Shown piece by piece: positions 8,167-16,354 of a DNA stretch of 35,406 nt. The stretch spans positions 1 to 35,406 of the forward strand of contig JAWUVP010000006.1 of the NCBI GenBank assembly GCA_034112285.1, written 5' to 3'. The position numbers and the translations under genes were made by a program. The notes below the pieces were generated by a model that saw only the letters and a list, made by a program, of their open reading frames with translations, did not search any database and had not been told where the DNA came from. This stretch comes from JAWUVP01 sp034112285 (GTDB lineage: Bacteria > Pseudomonadota > Gammaproteobacteria > JABDGN01). The first letter of the stretch is position 1; every line of letters begins with the position of its first letter.

Positions 8167-8220
8167 TTAAATTTCAAATTTGCATTTTTATCAACATTTG
8201 TTATAGTGGTTGAAATTTAA
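8167..8220 (+). promoter_or_regulatory. Promoter flanked by a perfect 11-bp inverted repeat
   Basis: TTGCAT (8180-8185), a 16-base spacer and TATAGT (8202-8207) form a good sigma70-like promoter for the gene at 8241. TTAAATTTCAA (8167-8177) and its exact inverse TTGAAATTTAA (8210-8220) flank it, one arm just upstream of the -35 and the other over the start of transcription. This is a plausible operator for a dimeric or looping regulator. Confidence 0.5.
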
Positions 8221-8240
8221 TCTAACTTAAGGAAAAGTTG

Positions 8241-8660
8241 ATGCGTAATCTAAGGAAATCAATAACGCTAGCGATTGCGCTAACCGCTTTAAGTCTGCAT
8301 GTTTACGCCGCTAAAGCGCAAGACTCAAAAATCACCCTTATCAAAAATATGGAACAAAGCTTGTTGGTGCAACACGACAACTCCAAAAATGCAATCAAGC
8401 AATTCTACAACGACAAACTCGAGCTAAACGGCATCAAACTCACCTCTGCACAATTGCAACAGCAATATCAAGCTCAATACCAAACCGGTAATAAATATCA
8501 AATAGAGTATCGTTATTTTACGGTTGACACCAACAGCGTGTCTTGGTTTGAAAATGTTAAAACCACAACAGCTGAAGGCCGAGTAAGCGATCGTGAGATT
8601 TTAAAATTGGCGATTATTCGCGAGGGTAAAATCAGCGAAATGTTTGCCGGTGGGATTTAA
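8241..8660 (+). CDS. Secreted protein, possibly NTF2/SnoaL-like
   Basis: A 139-aa exported protein with signal peptide MRNLRKSITLAIALTALSLH ending near VYA-AKA. I start at the ATG at 8241, with AAGGA about seven bases upstream, rather than the TTG codon just before it. The mature part has an N-terminal helix, then a run of probable beta strands ending with REGKISEMFAGG, reminiscent of the NTF2/SnoaL-like fold, in which such proteins carry a similar 'dGKI..' strand. That assignment is weak, and no ligand or enzyme role can be given. It has its own promoter flanked by an inverted repeat. Confidence 0.65.
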   Translation: MRNLRKSITLAIALTALSLHVYAAKAQDSKITLIKNMEQSLLVQHDNSKNAIKQFYNDKLELNGIKLTSAQLQQQYQAQYQTGNKYQIEYRYFTVDTNSVSWFENVKTTTAEGRVSDREILKLAIIREGKISEMFAGGI

Positions 8661-8688
8661 CAACGCTCAAACTAGACTTAGACAAGTT

Positions 8689-9765
8689 TTATTCATCCGC
8701 CATTGCAAAGCCACTTAAGCCCGCTTCAATTTGCTCTGTGGTGGGCAAGATATGGTCTAATTTAGAAGGCAAAGCCTTCAATAATTCATATTGGGCAATA
8801 CCCATTGGGCTTTCAACCCGATTTAATGCGTATTCCGCAATAATACAGTCTTTCTTCTCGCACAATAGCAAACCAATAGTAGGCCCATCTTCCGGTAGCT
8901 TTAATTGTTCGTCGAGTGCCGATAAATAAAAATTTAACTGTCCCGTATCTCGCGGGTGAAAATCACCACGCTTTAACTCAATCACCACATAGCAATGCAA
9001 TTTAGTGTTATACATCAACAAATCTATTTCAAAACGCTTGTCTGAAACATAAAGAGGATGATTCGTACCACACAAAGCAAAACCTTGGCCCAATTCCATC
9101 AGAAATTGTTTAATATGCTCAACCAAACCGCGATGCACTTCTTTTTCATGCGCATCTTCGCCTAAGGTGAGAAAGTGGAATTTATAAGGATCTTTAAGCA
9201 TCTCTAGTGCAAGGCCAGAGGTAGGAGCGGGCAGTCTATCTTTAAAATTAGTCGTCTTTAACGAGATTGCTGCCTGCCGCTTATATAAGCCGCCTTTTAT
9301 CTGGTTTTGTAGCTCTCGATAGGGCCAACCGTTTTCAACTGTCTGGCTTGCATACCATTGTTTTTCAAGGATATTTTCTGGTTTAAAAGACTGTAAAAGC
9401 ACAATGTGATGGGTCCAGGTCAATTGGTCAGGCAGTGCCTGACCAAATTCCTTGTTGGGGTAATGCTGGGCAAATATACGCATATATTTCAGGTTGGTCT
9501 TAGAAAACCCTTTCATATCGGGGAAACTTTGAACCAGATCATGAGCCAATGCCTCAAACAATTTATCACCCCACTTGGCTTTTTCTTGCTGCTCAATAAT
9601 CAACCTACCCGTTTCCCAATAGAACACTATAAGCTCCTGGTTCACCGCCACCATTGCTCGTAGCTGTGCCGATTTTAATTTAGACTTTATTTCTGTTAAC
9701 AATTTTTTATAACTCGCCTCGCTCGCTAAGCTGGCACCTTGTTTCTTTTTCACGGGTACATCCAT
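8689..9765 (-). CDS. YhcG-family (DUF1016) PD-(D/E)XK nuclease
   Basis: A 358-aa protein of the YhcG/DUF1016 family. The N-terminal helical domain (about residues 15-165) carries the family signature VFYWETGRLI and the region around TWTHHIVLL. The C-terminal PD-(D/E)XK domain has Asp248 (FEIDLLM), Glu263 and Lys265 (VIELKRGDF), then Gln276 and Tyr280 (GQLNFYLSA), so the metal-binding active site looks intact. Homologues are often found beside restriction-modification genes and in defence islands; here it stands alone downstream of tssH. AAGG precedes the ATG. The substrate is unknown; DNA is presumed from the fold. Confidence 0.9.
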   Translation of the reverse strand: MDVPVKKKQGASLASEASYKKLLTEIKSKLKSAQLRAMVAVNQELIVFYWETGRLIIEQQEKAKWGDKLFEALAHDLVQSFPDMKGFSKTNLKYMRIFAQHYPNKEFGQALPDQLTWTHHIVLLQSFKPENILEKQWYASQTVENGWPYRELQNQIKGGLYKRQAAISLKTTNFKDRLPAPTSGLALEMLKDPYKFHFLTLGEDAHEKEVHRGLVEHIKQFLMELGQGFALCGTNHPLYVSDKRFEIDLLMYNTKLHCYVVIELKRGDFHPRDTGQLNFYLSALDEQLKLPEDGPTIGLLLCEKKDCIIAEYALNRVESPMGIAQYELLKALPSKLDHILPTTEQIEAGLSGFAMADE

Positions 9766-9842
9766 TATTTTTCCTTTTACTAGTTACCTTATAACATCAA
9801 TAAAAACACACGAACCACAGCAACGCACACCTGCAGGGGGTG

Positions 9843-12563
9843 CTAATTGCTGTAGCCGTGTGGTACGTACTCGTTAAGCGATGGCTTCAACCTAGGTTCA
9901 ACTTGGGCACTGCTATAAACAAAACTCAACTCATCTTGCTCGTCAATTGATAAGGTTAAAAATTCAGGCATGTCATCATCGGCCATAAAATTTAAAACAC
10001 TACGCGCAATCACCGGTTCAATTTGCTGATTAATAATACTGGTTAAAGCCCGCGCACCACGCTCTGGGCTTAATGCTTGAGTGGCCAACAAATTAAGTAC
10101 CGCTTGATCACATCGCAACTGAATGCCTTGCGCTGCCTGCAAACGCTGCGCTAAGGCATCGAGTTTTAATGCGCCAATACTTCGCAACTCTAATTCTGTT
10201 AAAGGTAAATAAGGAAAAACTTGCATTCGAGATAATAATGCTGCCGCAAAATGTTGGCTTAAATCTTGTTGCACAGCGGCGCAGACTTGCGCGTAATCAA
10301 GACTAGCCTCACTAGCCTTTGCTTGCGCCAACTGGCCAATCACTTCTGTACCAAGGTTTGTGGTTATAAAAATAACTGTGTTGCGAAAGTCAATTTCTCG
10401 TCCTTCACCATCACGCAGTAATCCTTGATCAAATACCTGATAAAACATATTCATCACATCGGGGTGGGCTTTCTCAACTTCATCTAATAAAATAACGCAA
10501 TAAGGCCGTTGGCGCACAGCCTCGGTAAGAATTCCGCCTTCACCATAACCCACATAACCTGGCGGTGATCCTTTTAATTGCGACACCGTATGTGCTTCTT
10601 GATACTCACTCATATTAATCGTCGTTAAAAAACTATCACCGCCAAACAACTCGCGCGCCACCACACGAGCGGTTTCAGTTTTTCCCACGCCACTGGGACC
10701 CGCTAACAAAAACACACCTAAGGGCGCGTTTTGATTTCCTAAGCCTGAGCGACGAGTGCGAATGGCCTGTGCAATAGCGCTCAATGCTGTAGTTTGGCCA
10801 ATAATATTTTCTGCCAAGCTTTGTTCCAACTCAAGTAATTTACTGATGTCATCTTTCAACAAATTACTCACCGGCACACCAGTCAAATCACCCACCACAT
10901 CGGCCACTACATTGGCATCAAGCTCCGCCTGCACTAAAGGCTTATTATTTTGCAGCATGGCTAACTCTGCCTGCGTTTCTTTAATGGCCATTTGCATCCA
11001 GGCAAACTTAGCCTTATCAACCTCCTTAGCACGTAGCAACACACCCACGGTTTTACGCTGCTCTAAAATCTCTTCCACCAATGCTTTTTCTTCTTGCCAT
11101 TGCAAGGTTAACACCCCTAGCTGCCCAGCATTCTTGTCCAACTCTACTTGCAAGGTGTTAACCAAATCAGGGTTATCTATTGCAACCCCATTATTGAGCT
11201 GGCTTGTTAAATCAGCCAGGCGTTGTGTCAAATAATGTTGCTCCGCTTGCAAGGCCTCAATGCTACTCGGCATAACACTGCCAGCCATGTGAATACGTGC
11301 CGCAGCGGTATCAATTAAATCAATCGCCTTATCGGGTAATTTTTTACCAGTGATATAACGATTTGATAATTTCACCGCTGCCGCCAGCGCTGCATCGGTA
11401 ATTAAAATGCCATGATGCGCTTGGTAAATATCTTTCAGACCACTCATGATTTTAAGGGCTTGTTCCTCTGTAGGCTCAACCACTTTAACCATTTGAAAGC
11501 GACGTTCTAAAGCGGCATCACGTTCAAAATATTGTTTGTATTCAGCCCAGGTTGTAGCCGCAATGGTACGTAGCTCACCACGCGCCAAAGCCGGCTTTAA
11601 TAAATTGGCGGCATCACTGCTGCCCGCATTCCCCCCAGCGCCAATCATCGTGTGCGCTTCATCAATAAATAAAATAATAGGTGATGCAGCATTTTGCACT
11701 TCTTCAATCACTTGTTGCAAACGCTTTTCAAACTCACCCTTAACGCCTGCTCCCGCCTGTAAGAGCCCCAAGTCTAAAGTATGAACGCGCACTTTTTCCA
11801 AGCTGGCAGGCACATCGCCACTGGCAACTTGGCGTGCAAAACCTTCAACAATCGCCGTCTTACCCACGCCGGGCTCGCCAATCAAAATAGGATTGTTTTT
11901 TCGCCGGCGCATTAACACATCAACCATCAAACGAATTTCAAACTCGCGACCAATTACCGGATCAATCTTACCCGCTTCTGCTTTCGCCGTTAAATCATGC
12001 GTGAAACGCGCTAACGCGGTATCAGATTTTTTCGTTTGCTCAAGATCGCTAGCTTCTGGCAAATAAACCGCCTTATCTGCAGCGCCATAATTCTCACATG
12101 ATGCGCCAACACGCTGCCAAGCATTCTCACGCATATCATCGATTGAAACGCCTTGCAGCACATCGGCCAAGTTACCCGGTAACTGTAGCGCAAAAGGTAT
12201 TAGCGCATCGAGTAAAGCAATACTGCGAATTTTAGCTTGTTGATAGTGTAAGCTATTCGCTACCAAGCCATGTTCCAGCCATTTATAAAGCTGCGGCGAA
12301 AAACCGGGCTTACCTTGATTGCCGGCACGTTGCCCATCAAGATTTTTTAACAAGGCTTGCCACAAAGCGTCTTGATCAAGACGAAAATGACTAAGCAAGC
12401 ATGCCAAGTCGCTATCGCCCATTTCCAAAATCTTCACCAGCACATGCTCAACCGTCACCTCATAATGTCGCCTTGCTGTGGCAAAAGCCACCGCCGCCTC
12501 TAGAGCGCGCGCATTAAAATCATTTAGCTGATTCACAATAGTTTTCAAATTGTTTTGACTCAT
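9843..12563 (-). CDS. tssH: T6SS AAA+ ATPase TssH (ClpV)
   Basis: A cytoplasmic hexameric unfoldase that disassembles the contracted TssB/TssC sheath for reuse. At 906 aa it is a typical ClpV. It has an N-terminal Clp repeat domain (about 1-160), a first AAA+ module with Walker A GEPGVGKT at 229-236 and Walker B ILFIDEAH at 297-304, a coiled middle domain (about 430-550), a second AAA+ module with GPSGVGKT at 622-629 and VILLDEVEKAHPD, and a ClpB-type C-terminal domain. It is the last gene of the operon, about ten bases after tssG. ClpB would be the alternative, but the short middle domain and T6SS context favour ClpV. Confidence 0.97.
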   Translation of the reverse strand: MSQNNLKTIVNQLNDFNARALEAAVAFATARRHYEVTVEHVLVKILEMGDSDLACLLSHFRLDQDALWQALLKNLDGQRAGNQGKPGFSPQLYKWLEHGLVANSLHYQQAKIRSIALLDALIPFALQLPGNLADVLQGVSIDDMRENAWQRVGASCENYGAADKAVYLPEASDLEQTKKSDTALARFTHDLTAKAEAGKIDPVIGREFEIRLMVDVLMRRRKNNPILIGEPGVGKTAIVEGFARQVASGDVPASLEKVRVHTLDLGLLQAGAGVKGEFEKRLQQVIEEVQNAASPIILFIDEAHTMIGAGGNAGSSDAANLLKPALARGELRTIAATTWAEYKQYFERDAALERRFQMVKVVEPTEEQALKIMSGLKDIYQAHHGILITDAALAAAVKLSNRYITGKKLPDKAIDLIDTAAARIHMAGSVMPSSIEALQAEQHYLTQRLADLTSQLNNGVAIDNPDLVNTLQVELDKNAGQLGVLTLQWQEEKALVEEILEQRKTVGVLLRAKEVDKAKFAWMQMAIKETQAELAMLQNNKPLVQAELDANVVADVVGDLTGVPVSNLLKDDISKLLELEQSLAENIIGQTTALSAIAQAIRTRRSGLGNQNAPLGVFLLAGPSGVGKTETARVVARELFGGDSFLTTINMSEYQEAHTVSQLKGSPPGYVGYGEGGILTEAVRQRPYCVILLDEVEKAHPDVMNMFYQVFDQGLLRDGEGREIDFRNTVIFITTNLGTEVIGQLAQAKASEASLDYAQVCAAVQQDLSQHFAAALLSRMQVFPYLPLTELELRSIGALKLDALAQRLQAAQGIQLRCDQAVLNLLATQALSPERGARALTSIINQQIEPVIARSVLNFMADDDMPEFLTLSIDEQDELSFVYSSAQVEPRLKPSLNEYVPHGYSN

Positions 12564-12573
12564 AATGATATTC

Positions 12574-13482
12574 CTATACGGTAAGGGTTAATTGATAAGG
12601 TGCCGTTAAGGGCTCGCCCAAATAAGTTGACCAAGCCAAATTCGCCGAGCTTACACCAAGTTGCAACATGTTTTTTTGCGCGGCATTAACTTTCAATGCC
12701 AGCTCATAACGCATATTGGGCTTTAAATAACGTTTCACAAATGAATGTAAGCGCTTCGCCAATGGTTGGTCCGGGGTTAATTGCTCAGCTTGTTGATAAT
12801 TCATCACGCCAATTTCAATTTGAATTTTGTTTTGCACCGTTTGAATATTTTGACCTAGCACGGTGTTATCGGACAAGATTAAATTCATTTTCCCCAAACA
12901 GCTCATATTTACTAAGTGAAAATGCGTGGGCTGAAATAACTGAATCGTAACGCTGTATTGTTGTGCCAATGCGCTACTCGCCAACATAGCGCGAATGGCC
13001 GTGCTCAAGGCGCTAGCCGTCTTAACTTTTGCACCTAATAAAGCGGCTTGCGCATATTCTTGTTTGTCGTCATCTTTAAGCAAGCCCCCCGAAATGGCTT
13101 GCAACTGACGATAATAACTATGCTCAGGATTATTGAGCTGCACAAAAATATGATACTTTTTCCATGCCTGATAAAACAGCGGATAAATTTGTTGGTGTAT
13201 CACATCGAAATAATGTCGTATTCTTTCACCACTGACATTATTCGCATTACTGAGCGTAGTAAGGTAATGTGGCAAGGGAGAGTCAACACCGTAAAGCCCC
13301 ATGAAATTTGCCGCCAAGGTTACGCATCCATTTTTTTGTCGAGCATGCTTGATATCTGCACCCGGAAATGTCACGTCTGGAGTTGCAATATAGCGTAAGT
13401 GCTTAACCCCCCTGTTTTCTAGCAAGCGTACCGCTTGTTGAAATTGATATTGGTGAATATTTTCCAGCATCGCAATCTTCAT
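12574..13482 (-). CDS. tssG: T6SS baseplate protein TssG
   Basis: A baseplate wedge component (VasB/ImpH family) that works with TssF, TssE and TssK to nucleate the tail tube and sheath. At 302 aa it is slightly short for the family. The block FMGLYGVDSPLPHYL at about residues 60-74 is the strongest TssG signature. The region RIRHYFDVIHQQIYPLFYQAW and the final NLAWSTYLG fit the family pattern. Its ATG overlaps the tssF stop (ATGA), so the two are translationally coupled. Confidence 0.93.
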   Translation of the reverse strand: MKIAMLENIHQYQFQQAVRLLENRGVKHLRYIATPDVTFPGADIKHARQKNGCVTLAANFMGLYGVDSPLPHYLTTLSNANNVSGERIRHYFDVIHQQIYPLFYQAWKKYHIFVQLNNPEHSYYRQLQAISGGLLKDDDKQEYAQAALLGAKVKTASALSTAIRAMLASSALAQQYSVTIQLFQPTHFHLVNMSCLGKMNLILSDNTVLGQNIQTVQNKIQIEIGVMNYQQAEQLTPDQPLAKRLHSFVKRYLKPNMRYELALKVNAAQKNMLQLGVSSANLAWSTYLGEPLTAPYQLTLTV

Positions 13483-15191
13483 ACGTTAGCACTCCATAAC
13501 CAATCATCATGCCCTTTAACAAATTGTGTGCGCACTTGTACAAACTCATTAATATCAGCATACAAAAAGAAAAACTGGCATAGTATTTTCGCAAACAAAT
13601 AAGCATCACCCACAGTTGAAAAACCATCATCATCTAACAACAATTGCACTTCGTGCCCCGCACGCAATGCGCCACGCTGAACTTTTTCAGCGGCAACCAC
13701 CTTAATCTCTTTTATCGCCGCAATACGTTTTTTATTTTCGGCCTTGTTACTCCAATCATAATTACGTAACAAGGCCTGTAAAGTTTCAACGCTATCAAAA
13801 GATTGTAAATTAAAACTCAAATGCTTGAGCAAATGCCAATGCAAATCTTGCAGGCTCTCCGGCGCTAACACCGGGGTTGGTTGGGTTATATTTCTAAATT
13901 GACCATAACTAATTGTCTCAACCAAATCGCAAACATCCCCCTCTTTTAGATATCGCCGCGGATAATCGCCATTATAAACCAGCAACTCACAGGACAGACG
14001 TTGCGTCGCACTGGTATCCACACCACCAAAACTAACCTGTAGCTGCATCTGTTGCTTAGCATCCAATTTTTCTTGGGTGCTATAATAAGCGCCTGCTTGA
14101 TTGCGATGCGCAAAGCTATGCAAAGAAGTTAATTCACTTCGCGCACCCGTTTTGGCATGGGTTGCCATAATATTGTTTACGGTATAAGCGCAAACGCTGT
14201 CACGCGCTTTTACATCAGGAATGATTTTGTATTCGGTTTGTAGGTGGTCTAAATTAATCGGCTCACTTTGCATGTTATACAAATTAATCGCTGGCACACA
14301 ATGGAGCAACACATTTTCTTTAGTTAATTGTAGGCGTCCAGGTAATTGTGCTGCGGTTTCTATATCAAGAGTAAAACTGTGACACACCGTTGGAAATGCA
14401 GCACCGGTTAAGTTTTTCACATGCACAAATTGATATTTTTGCTTGAAAGCAAAATATTCATGTAATAAATGCAAGCCTAATTGTTCCCGCCCAAATTCAG
14501 GCAACAGCATATTCTCAGTGCTTAAATTTGCCAACTGCATACTGTATCTGGGTAAGCGTATATCGCGTGATGCTTCCGTGTCGGGAAAGCGCAAGCTCAC
14601 CTCATTATCATCATGGGTAAAGGCATACAATAAAGGCGCCACCTGAAAATCATCGGCATGTAAATAAAATTTAAAGTCCGATAAATCTAATTCACTGAGG
14701 GATACGCCCGGCTCAACTTGAAAGCTCAAGCTGATTTTTCGCTTGCCCGAGGTTAACTGGGTCATTTGTGCTTCAATCAAGTAAAAAGGCTGGATGCTCA
14801 GTGCCTCAGTGGTATTAAAATAACACACCGTATTTTCTGGCCCCACGCCGTCTGATAGCAAAGTGGTTTGCCTCGCGATATGCTGCGTCTTTTGAACCTG
14901 ACGAAAATTTTGCACAAATTGCAGCAAGGTTACTGCCGGAAAAGGCTTTACAATATGCGGCCAAAACTGTTGCAAAAATGTCCCGCTGATCTCTGGTAAG
15001 TCAGCATCAATATGTTCTTTTATTTGTGCTGTTAAAAAGGCCACACCTTCCAATAAACGCTCAACGTAGGGATCTCTATCTTGCAAGGTTTGTAGATTAA
15101 GCTTATTTGCCTGCTCAGGATATTGCTCGGCAAAATCTTGCGCGTCTTGATGTAGGCTTTGCATTTGCGCAGCAAAAGATTCTAACTTCAT
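13479..15191 (-). CDS. tssF: T6SS baseplate protein TssF
   Basis: A baseplate wedge protein (VasA/ImpG family) that forms a TssF2-TssG complex. At 570 aa it is near the usual 580-620. The N-terminus has the family features DPYVERLLEGVAFLTAQI and LQQFWPHIVKPFPAVTLLQF. The C-terminal part carries a Gly-Asp-Ala-Tyr-Leu-Phe motif followed by FFFLYADINEFVQV, typical of TssF. AAGGA lies upstream of the ATG. It overlaps tssG by four bases and follows tssE by about 11 bases. Confidence 0.95.
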   Translation of the reverse strand: MKLESFAAQMQSLHQDAQDFAEQYPEQANKLNLQTLQDRDPYVERLLEGVAFLTAQIKEHIDADLPEISGTFLQQFWPHIVKPFPAVTLLQFVQNFRQVQKTQHIARQTTLLSDGVGPENTVCYFNTTEALSIQPFYLIEAQMTQLTSGKRKISLSFQVEPGVSLSELDLSDFKFYLHADDFQVAPLLYAFTHDDNEVSLRFPDTEASRDIRLPRYSMQLANLSTENMLLPEFGREQLGLHLLHEYFAFKQKYQFVHVKNLTGAAFPTVCHSFTLDIETAAQLPGRLQLTKENVLLHCVPAINLYNMQSEPINLDHLQTEYKIIPDVKARDSVCAYTVNNIMATHAKTGARSELTSLHSFAHRNQAGAYYSTQEKLDAKQQMQLQVSFGGVDTSATQRLSCELLVYNGDYPRRYLKEGDVCDLVETISYGQFRNITQPTPVLAPESLQDLHWHLLKHLSFNLQSFDSVETLQALLRNYDWSNKAENKKRIAAIKEIKVVAAEKVQRGALRAGHEVQLLLDDDGFSTVGDAYLFAKILCQFFFLYADINEFVQVRTQFVKGHDDWLWSANV

Positions 15192-15202
15192 GATAAATAT
15201 CC

Positions 15203-15604
15203 TTAATGGCGATAATCAACACTGGCATGCCCATCATTGGCAAACAAAGTAATAAACTTTGCCTGCTGCTGACCCACCACGCGTGCTTCAATTAATAAAT
15301 TCACCACGCTATCATCCGCTGAATTTTCTTGCTGATAAACTCGAATTTGTGATAGCCGCGGTTCATATTTTTCTAAACATTGCTTTATCTCGGCCATCAA
15401 ATCATGACTGGATTCCGGCAATGCTCTATAAATTTCTGTTAAATCTGGCAATCCCAAATCTGGCATATGCACTAAACTACCTTGGCGGGTGTTAAGCAAG
15501 TGCTCAACATGACGGCCAATACTATGTAAAAGAAAAGCTTCGCTATCTGGATGAACAACAATGACATCATCGCCCAACAAGGTGTCTATTAAAGTTGATT
15601 GCAT
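15203..15604 (-). CDS. tssE: T6SS baseplate protein TssE (gp25-like)
   Basis: The small hub-proximal baseplate protein, homologous to phage T4 gp25, which starts sheath polymerisation. At 133 aa the length is right. The characteristic segment YEPRLSQIRV (about residues 80-89) carries the conserved Glu-Pro-Arg-Leu of the gp25 fold. HVEHLLNTRQGSLVHMPDLG at 32-51 matches the N-terminal consensus. It is separated from hcp by about 120 bases containing a hairpin, so its level may be lower than that of Hcp. Confidence 0.95.
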   Translation of the reverse strand: MQSTLIDTLLGDDVIVVHPDSEAFLLHSIGRHVEHLLNTRQGSLVHMPDLGLPDLTEIYRALPESSHDLMAEIKQCLEKYEPRLSQIRVYQQENSADDSVVNLLIEARVVGQQQAKFITLFANDGHASVDYRH

Positions 15605-15658
15605 TATGAGTTACCTTTATGGGTGACGGCCGTTTAGGCTTAGCCTTTGCAAGCAAGT

Positions 15659-15701
15659 AAAAAATAGTGAAACAAGATCTGATAATCTAATTTCAACTAT
15701 T
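15659..15701 (-). terminator. Attenuator-like hairpin between hcp and tssE
   Basis: On the minus strand AATAGTTGAAA (15691-15701 on plus) pairs with TTTCACTATT (15663-15672) with one bulge, leaves an 18-base loop, and is followed by a run of T (15659-15664). It would let the abundant tube protein be made in excess of downstream baseplate proteins. The large loop weakens the case. Confidence 0.45.
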
Positions 15702-15733
15702 GTTTGTCACTCACAAAAGCTTCGCACTATACT

Positions 15734-16228
15734 TTACGCAGCCGAACGTTTAGCTTTCCAATCATCCGTAGCGGTGATATTACCTTCAATCCATGTGTGC
15801 GTGATTTTCGGATAACGAAAAGTCACTTCAATCATGTCAGGCATAGGCTTAGTCTCAGGGTTTTTGACATTAAGCTTCACCTGCTTAGCGGCAACCACGG
15901 CTACATCTTCCATGCTAATGGTGTACGTTTTCTTTTCAGCTCCGGTTTCATCTGGCGCATAAGAATCAATTTGCACTGACTTCCAACGCTTTGATTCAGC
16001 TAACGCTTTATAGAAATTAGGTGTCGCCTTATCCACAACAGCTGTGACTTTAAAGCCATCATGGCGACGTACGCCACGGGCTTCGTTCGTTTCCGCATCC
16101 GTGGGAATTTCCACTTTGCTTTCTAGCGCCACCACTTCCAACGTTCCTTCACGCCCACCAATATCAACTGAACCTTTAATGTCGTTACCTTTGTCATCTT
16201 TAATTGTCATATAACTTGCATTTGCCAT
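15734..16228 (-). CDS. tssD: T6SS tube protein Hcp
   Basis: The hexameric ring protein that stacks into the inner tube and carries small effectors. The frame opens at ATG 16234, but AAAGGA lies right against that codon; the second ATG at 16228 has proper spacing and gives MANASYMTIKDDKG, 164 aa. Family features are GNDIKGSV, the central HDGFKVTAVVDKATPNFYKAL, the EKKTYTISMEDV strand and the late EVTFRYPKITHTWIEG. There is no C-terminal effector extension. It lies between tssC and tssE, with untranslated gaps of about 120 bases on both sides, unlike the other tightly packed genes, which suggests separate mRNA processing or stability. Confidence 0.96.
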   Translation of the reverse strand: MANASYMTIKDDKGNDIKGSVDIGGREGTLEVVALESKVEIPTDAETNEARGVRRHDGFKVTAVVDKATPNFYKALAESKRWKSVQIDSYAPDETGAEKKTYTISMEDVAVVAAKQVKLNVKNPETKPMPDMIEVTFRYPKITHTWIEGNITATDDWKAKRSAA

Positions 16229-16335
16229 AATCATTTCCTTTAATTAAACATATTTAATAAACAACCATGAAGGCTTTTCACTGTTGTCGCTTTAATTACC
16301 CAGCCACATTTACGGCGGCCAAGCACTCCTTCTCT

Positions 16336-16352
16336 TTCTCGCAGAGCGAGAA
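16336..16352 (-). other. Stable hairpin directly after tssC
   Basis: Plus-strand TTCTCGC (16336-16342) and GCGAGAA (16346-16352) form a perfect 7-bp stem with a 3-base loop, two bases beyond the tssC stop codon. No T-run follows on the minus strand, so it looks like an mRNA-stability or processing hairpin rather than a terminator. Confidence 0.5.
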
Positions 16353-16354
16353 TT

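Noticed and set aside
9766..9842. Terminator at the end of the T6SS operon
   Set aside because: Only an interrupted short stem (GCACC with GGTGTGC) was seen and no T-run next to it, so no terminator is called.
10756..11235. 159-codon plus-strand frame inside tssH
   Set aside because: Antisense shadow of a well-conserved ClpV coding region; Ser/Cys/Thr-rich composition typical of reverse-strand frames.
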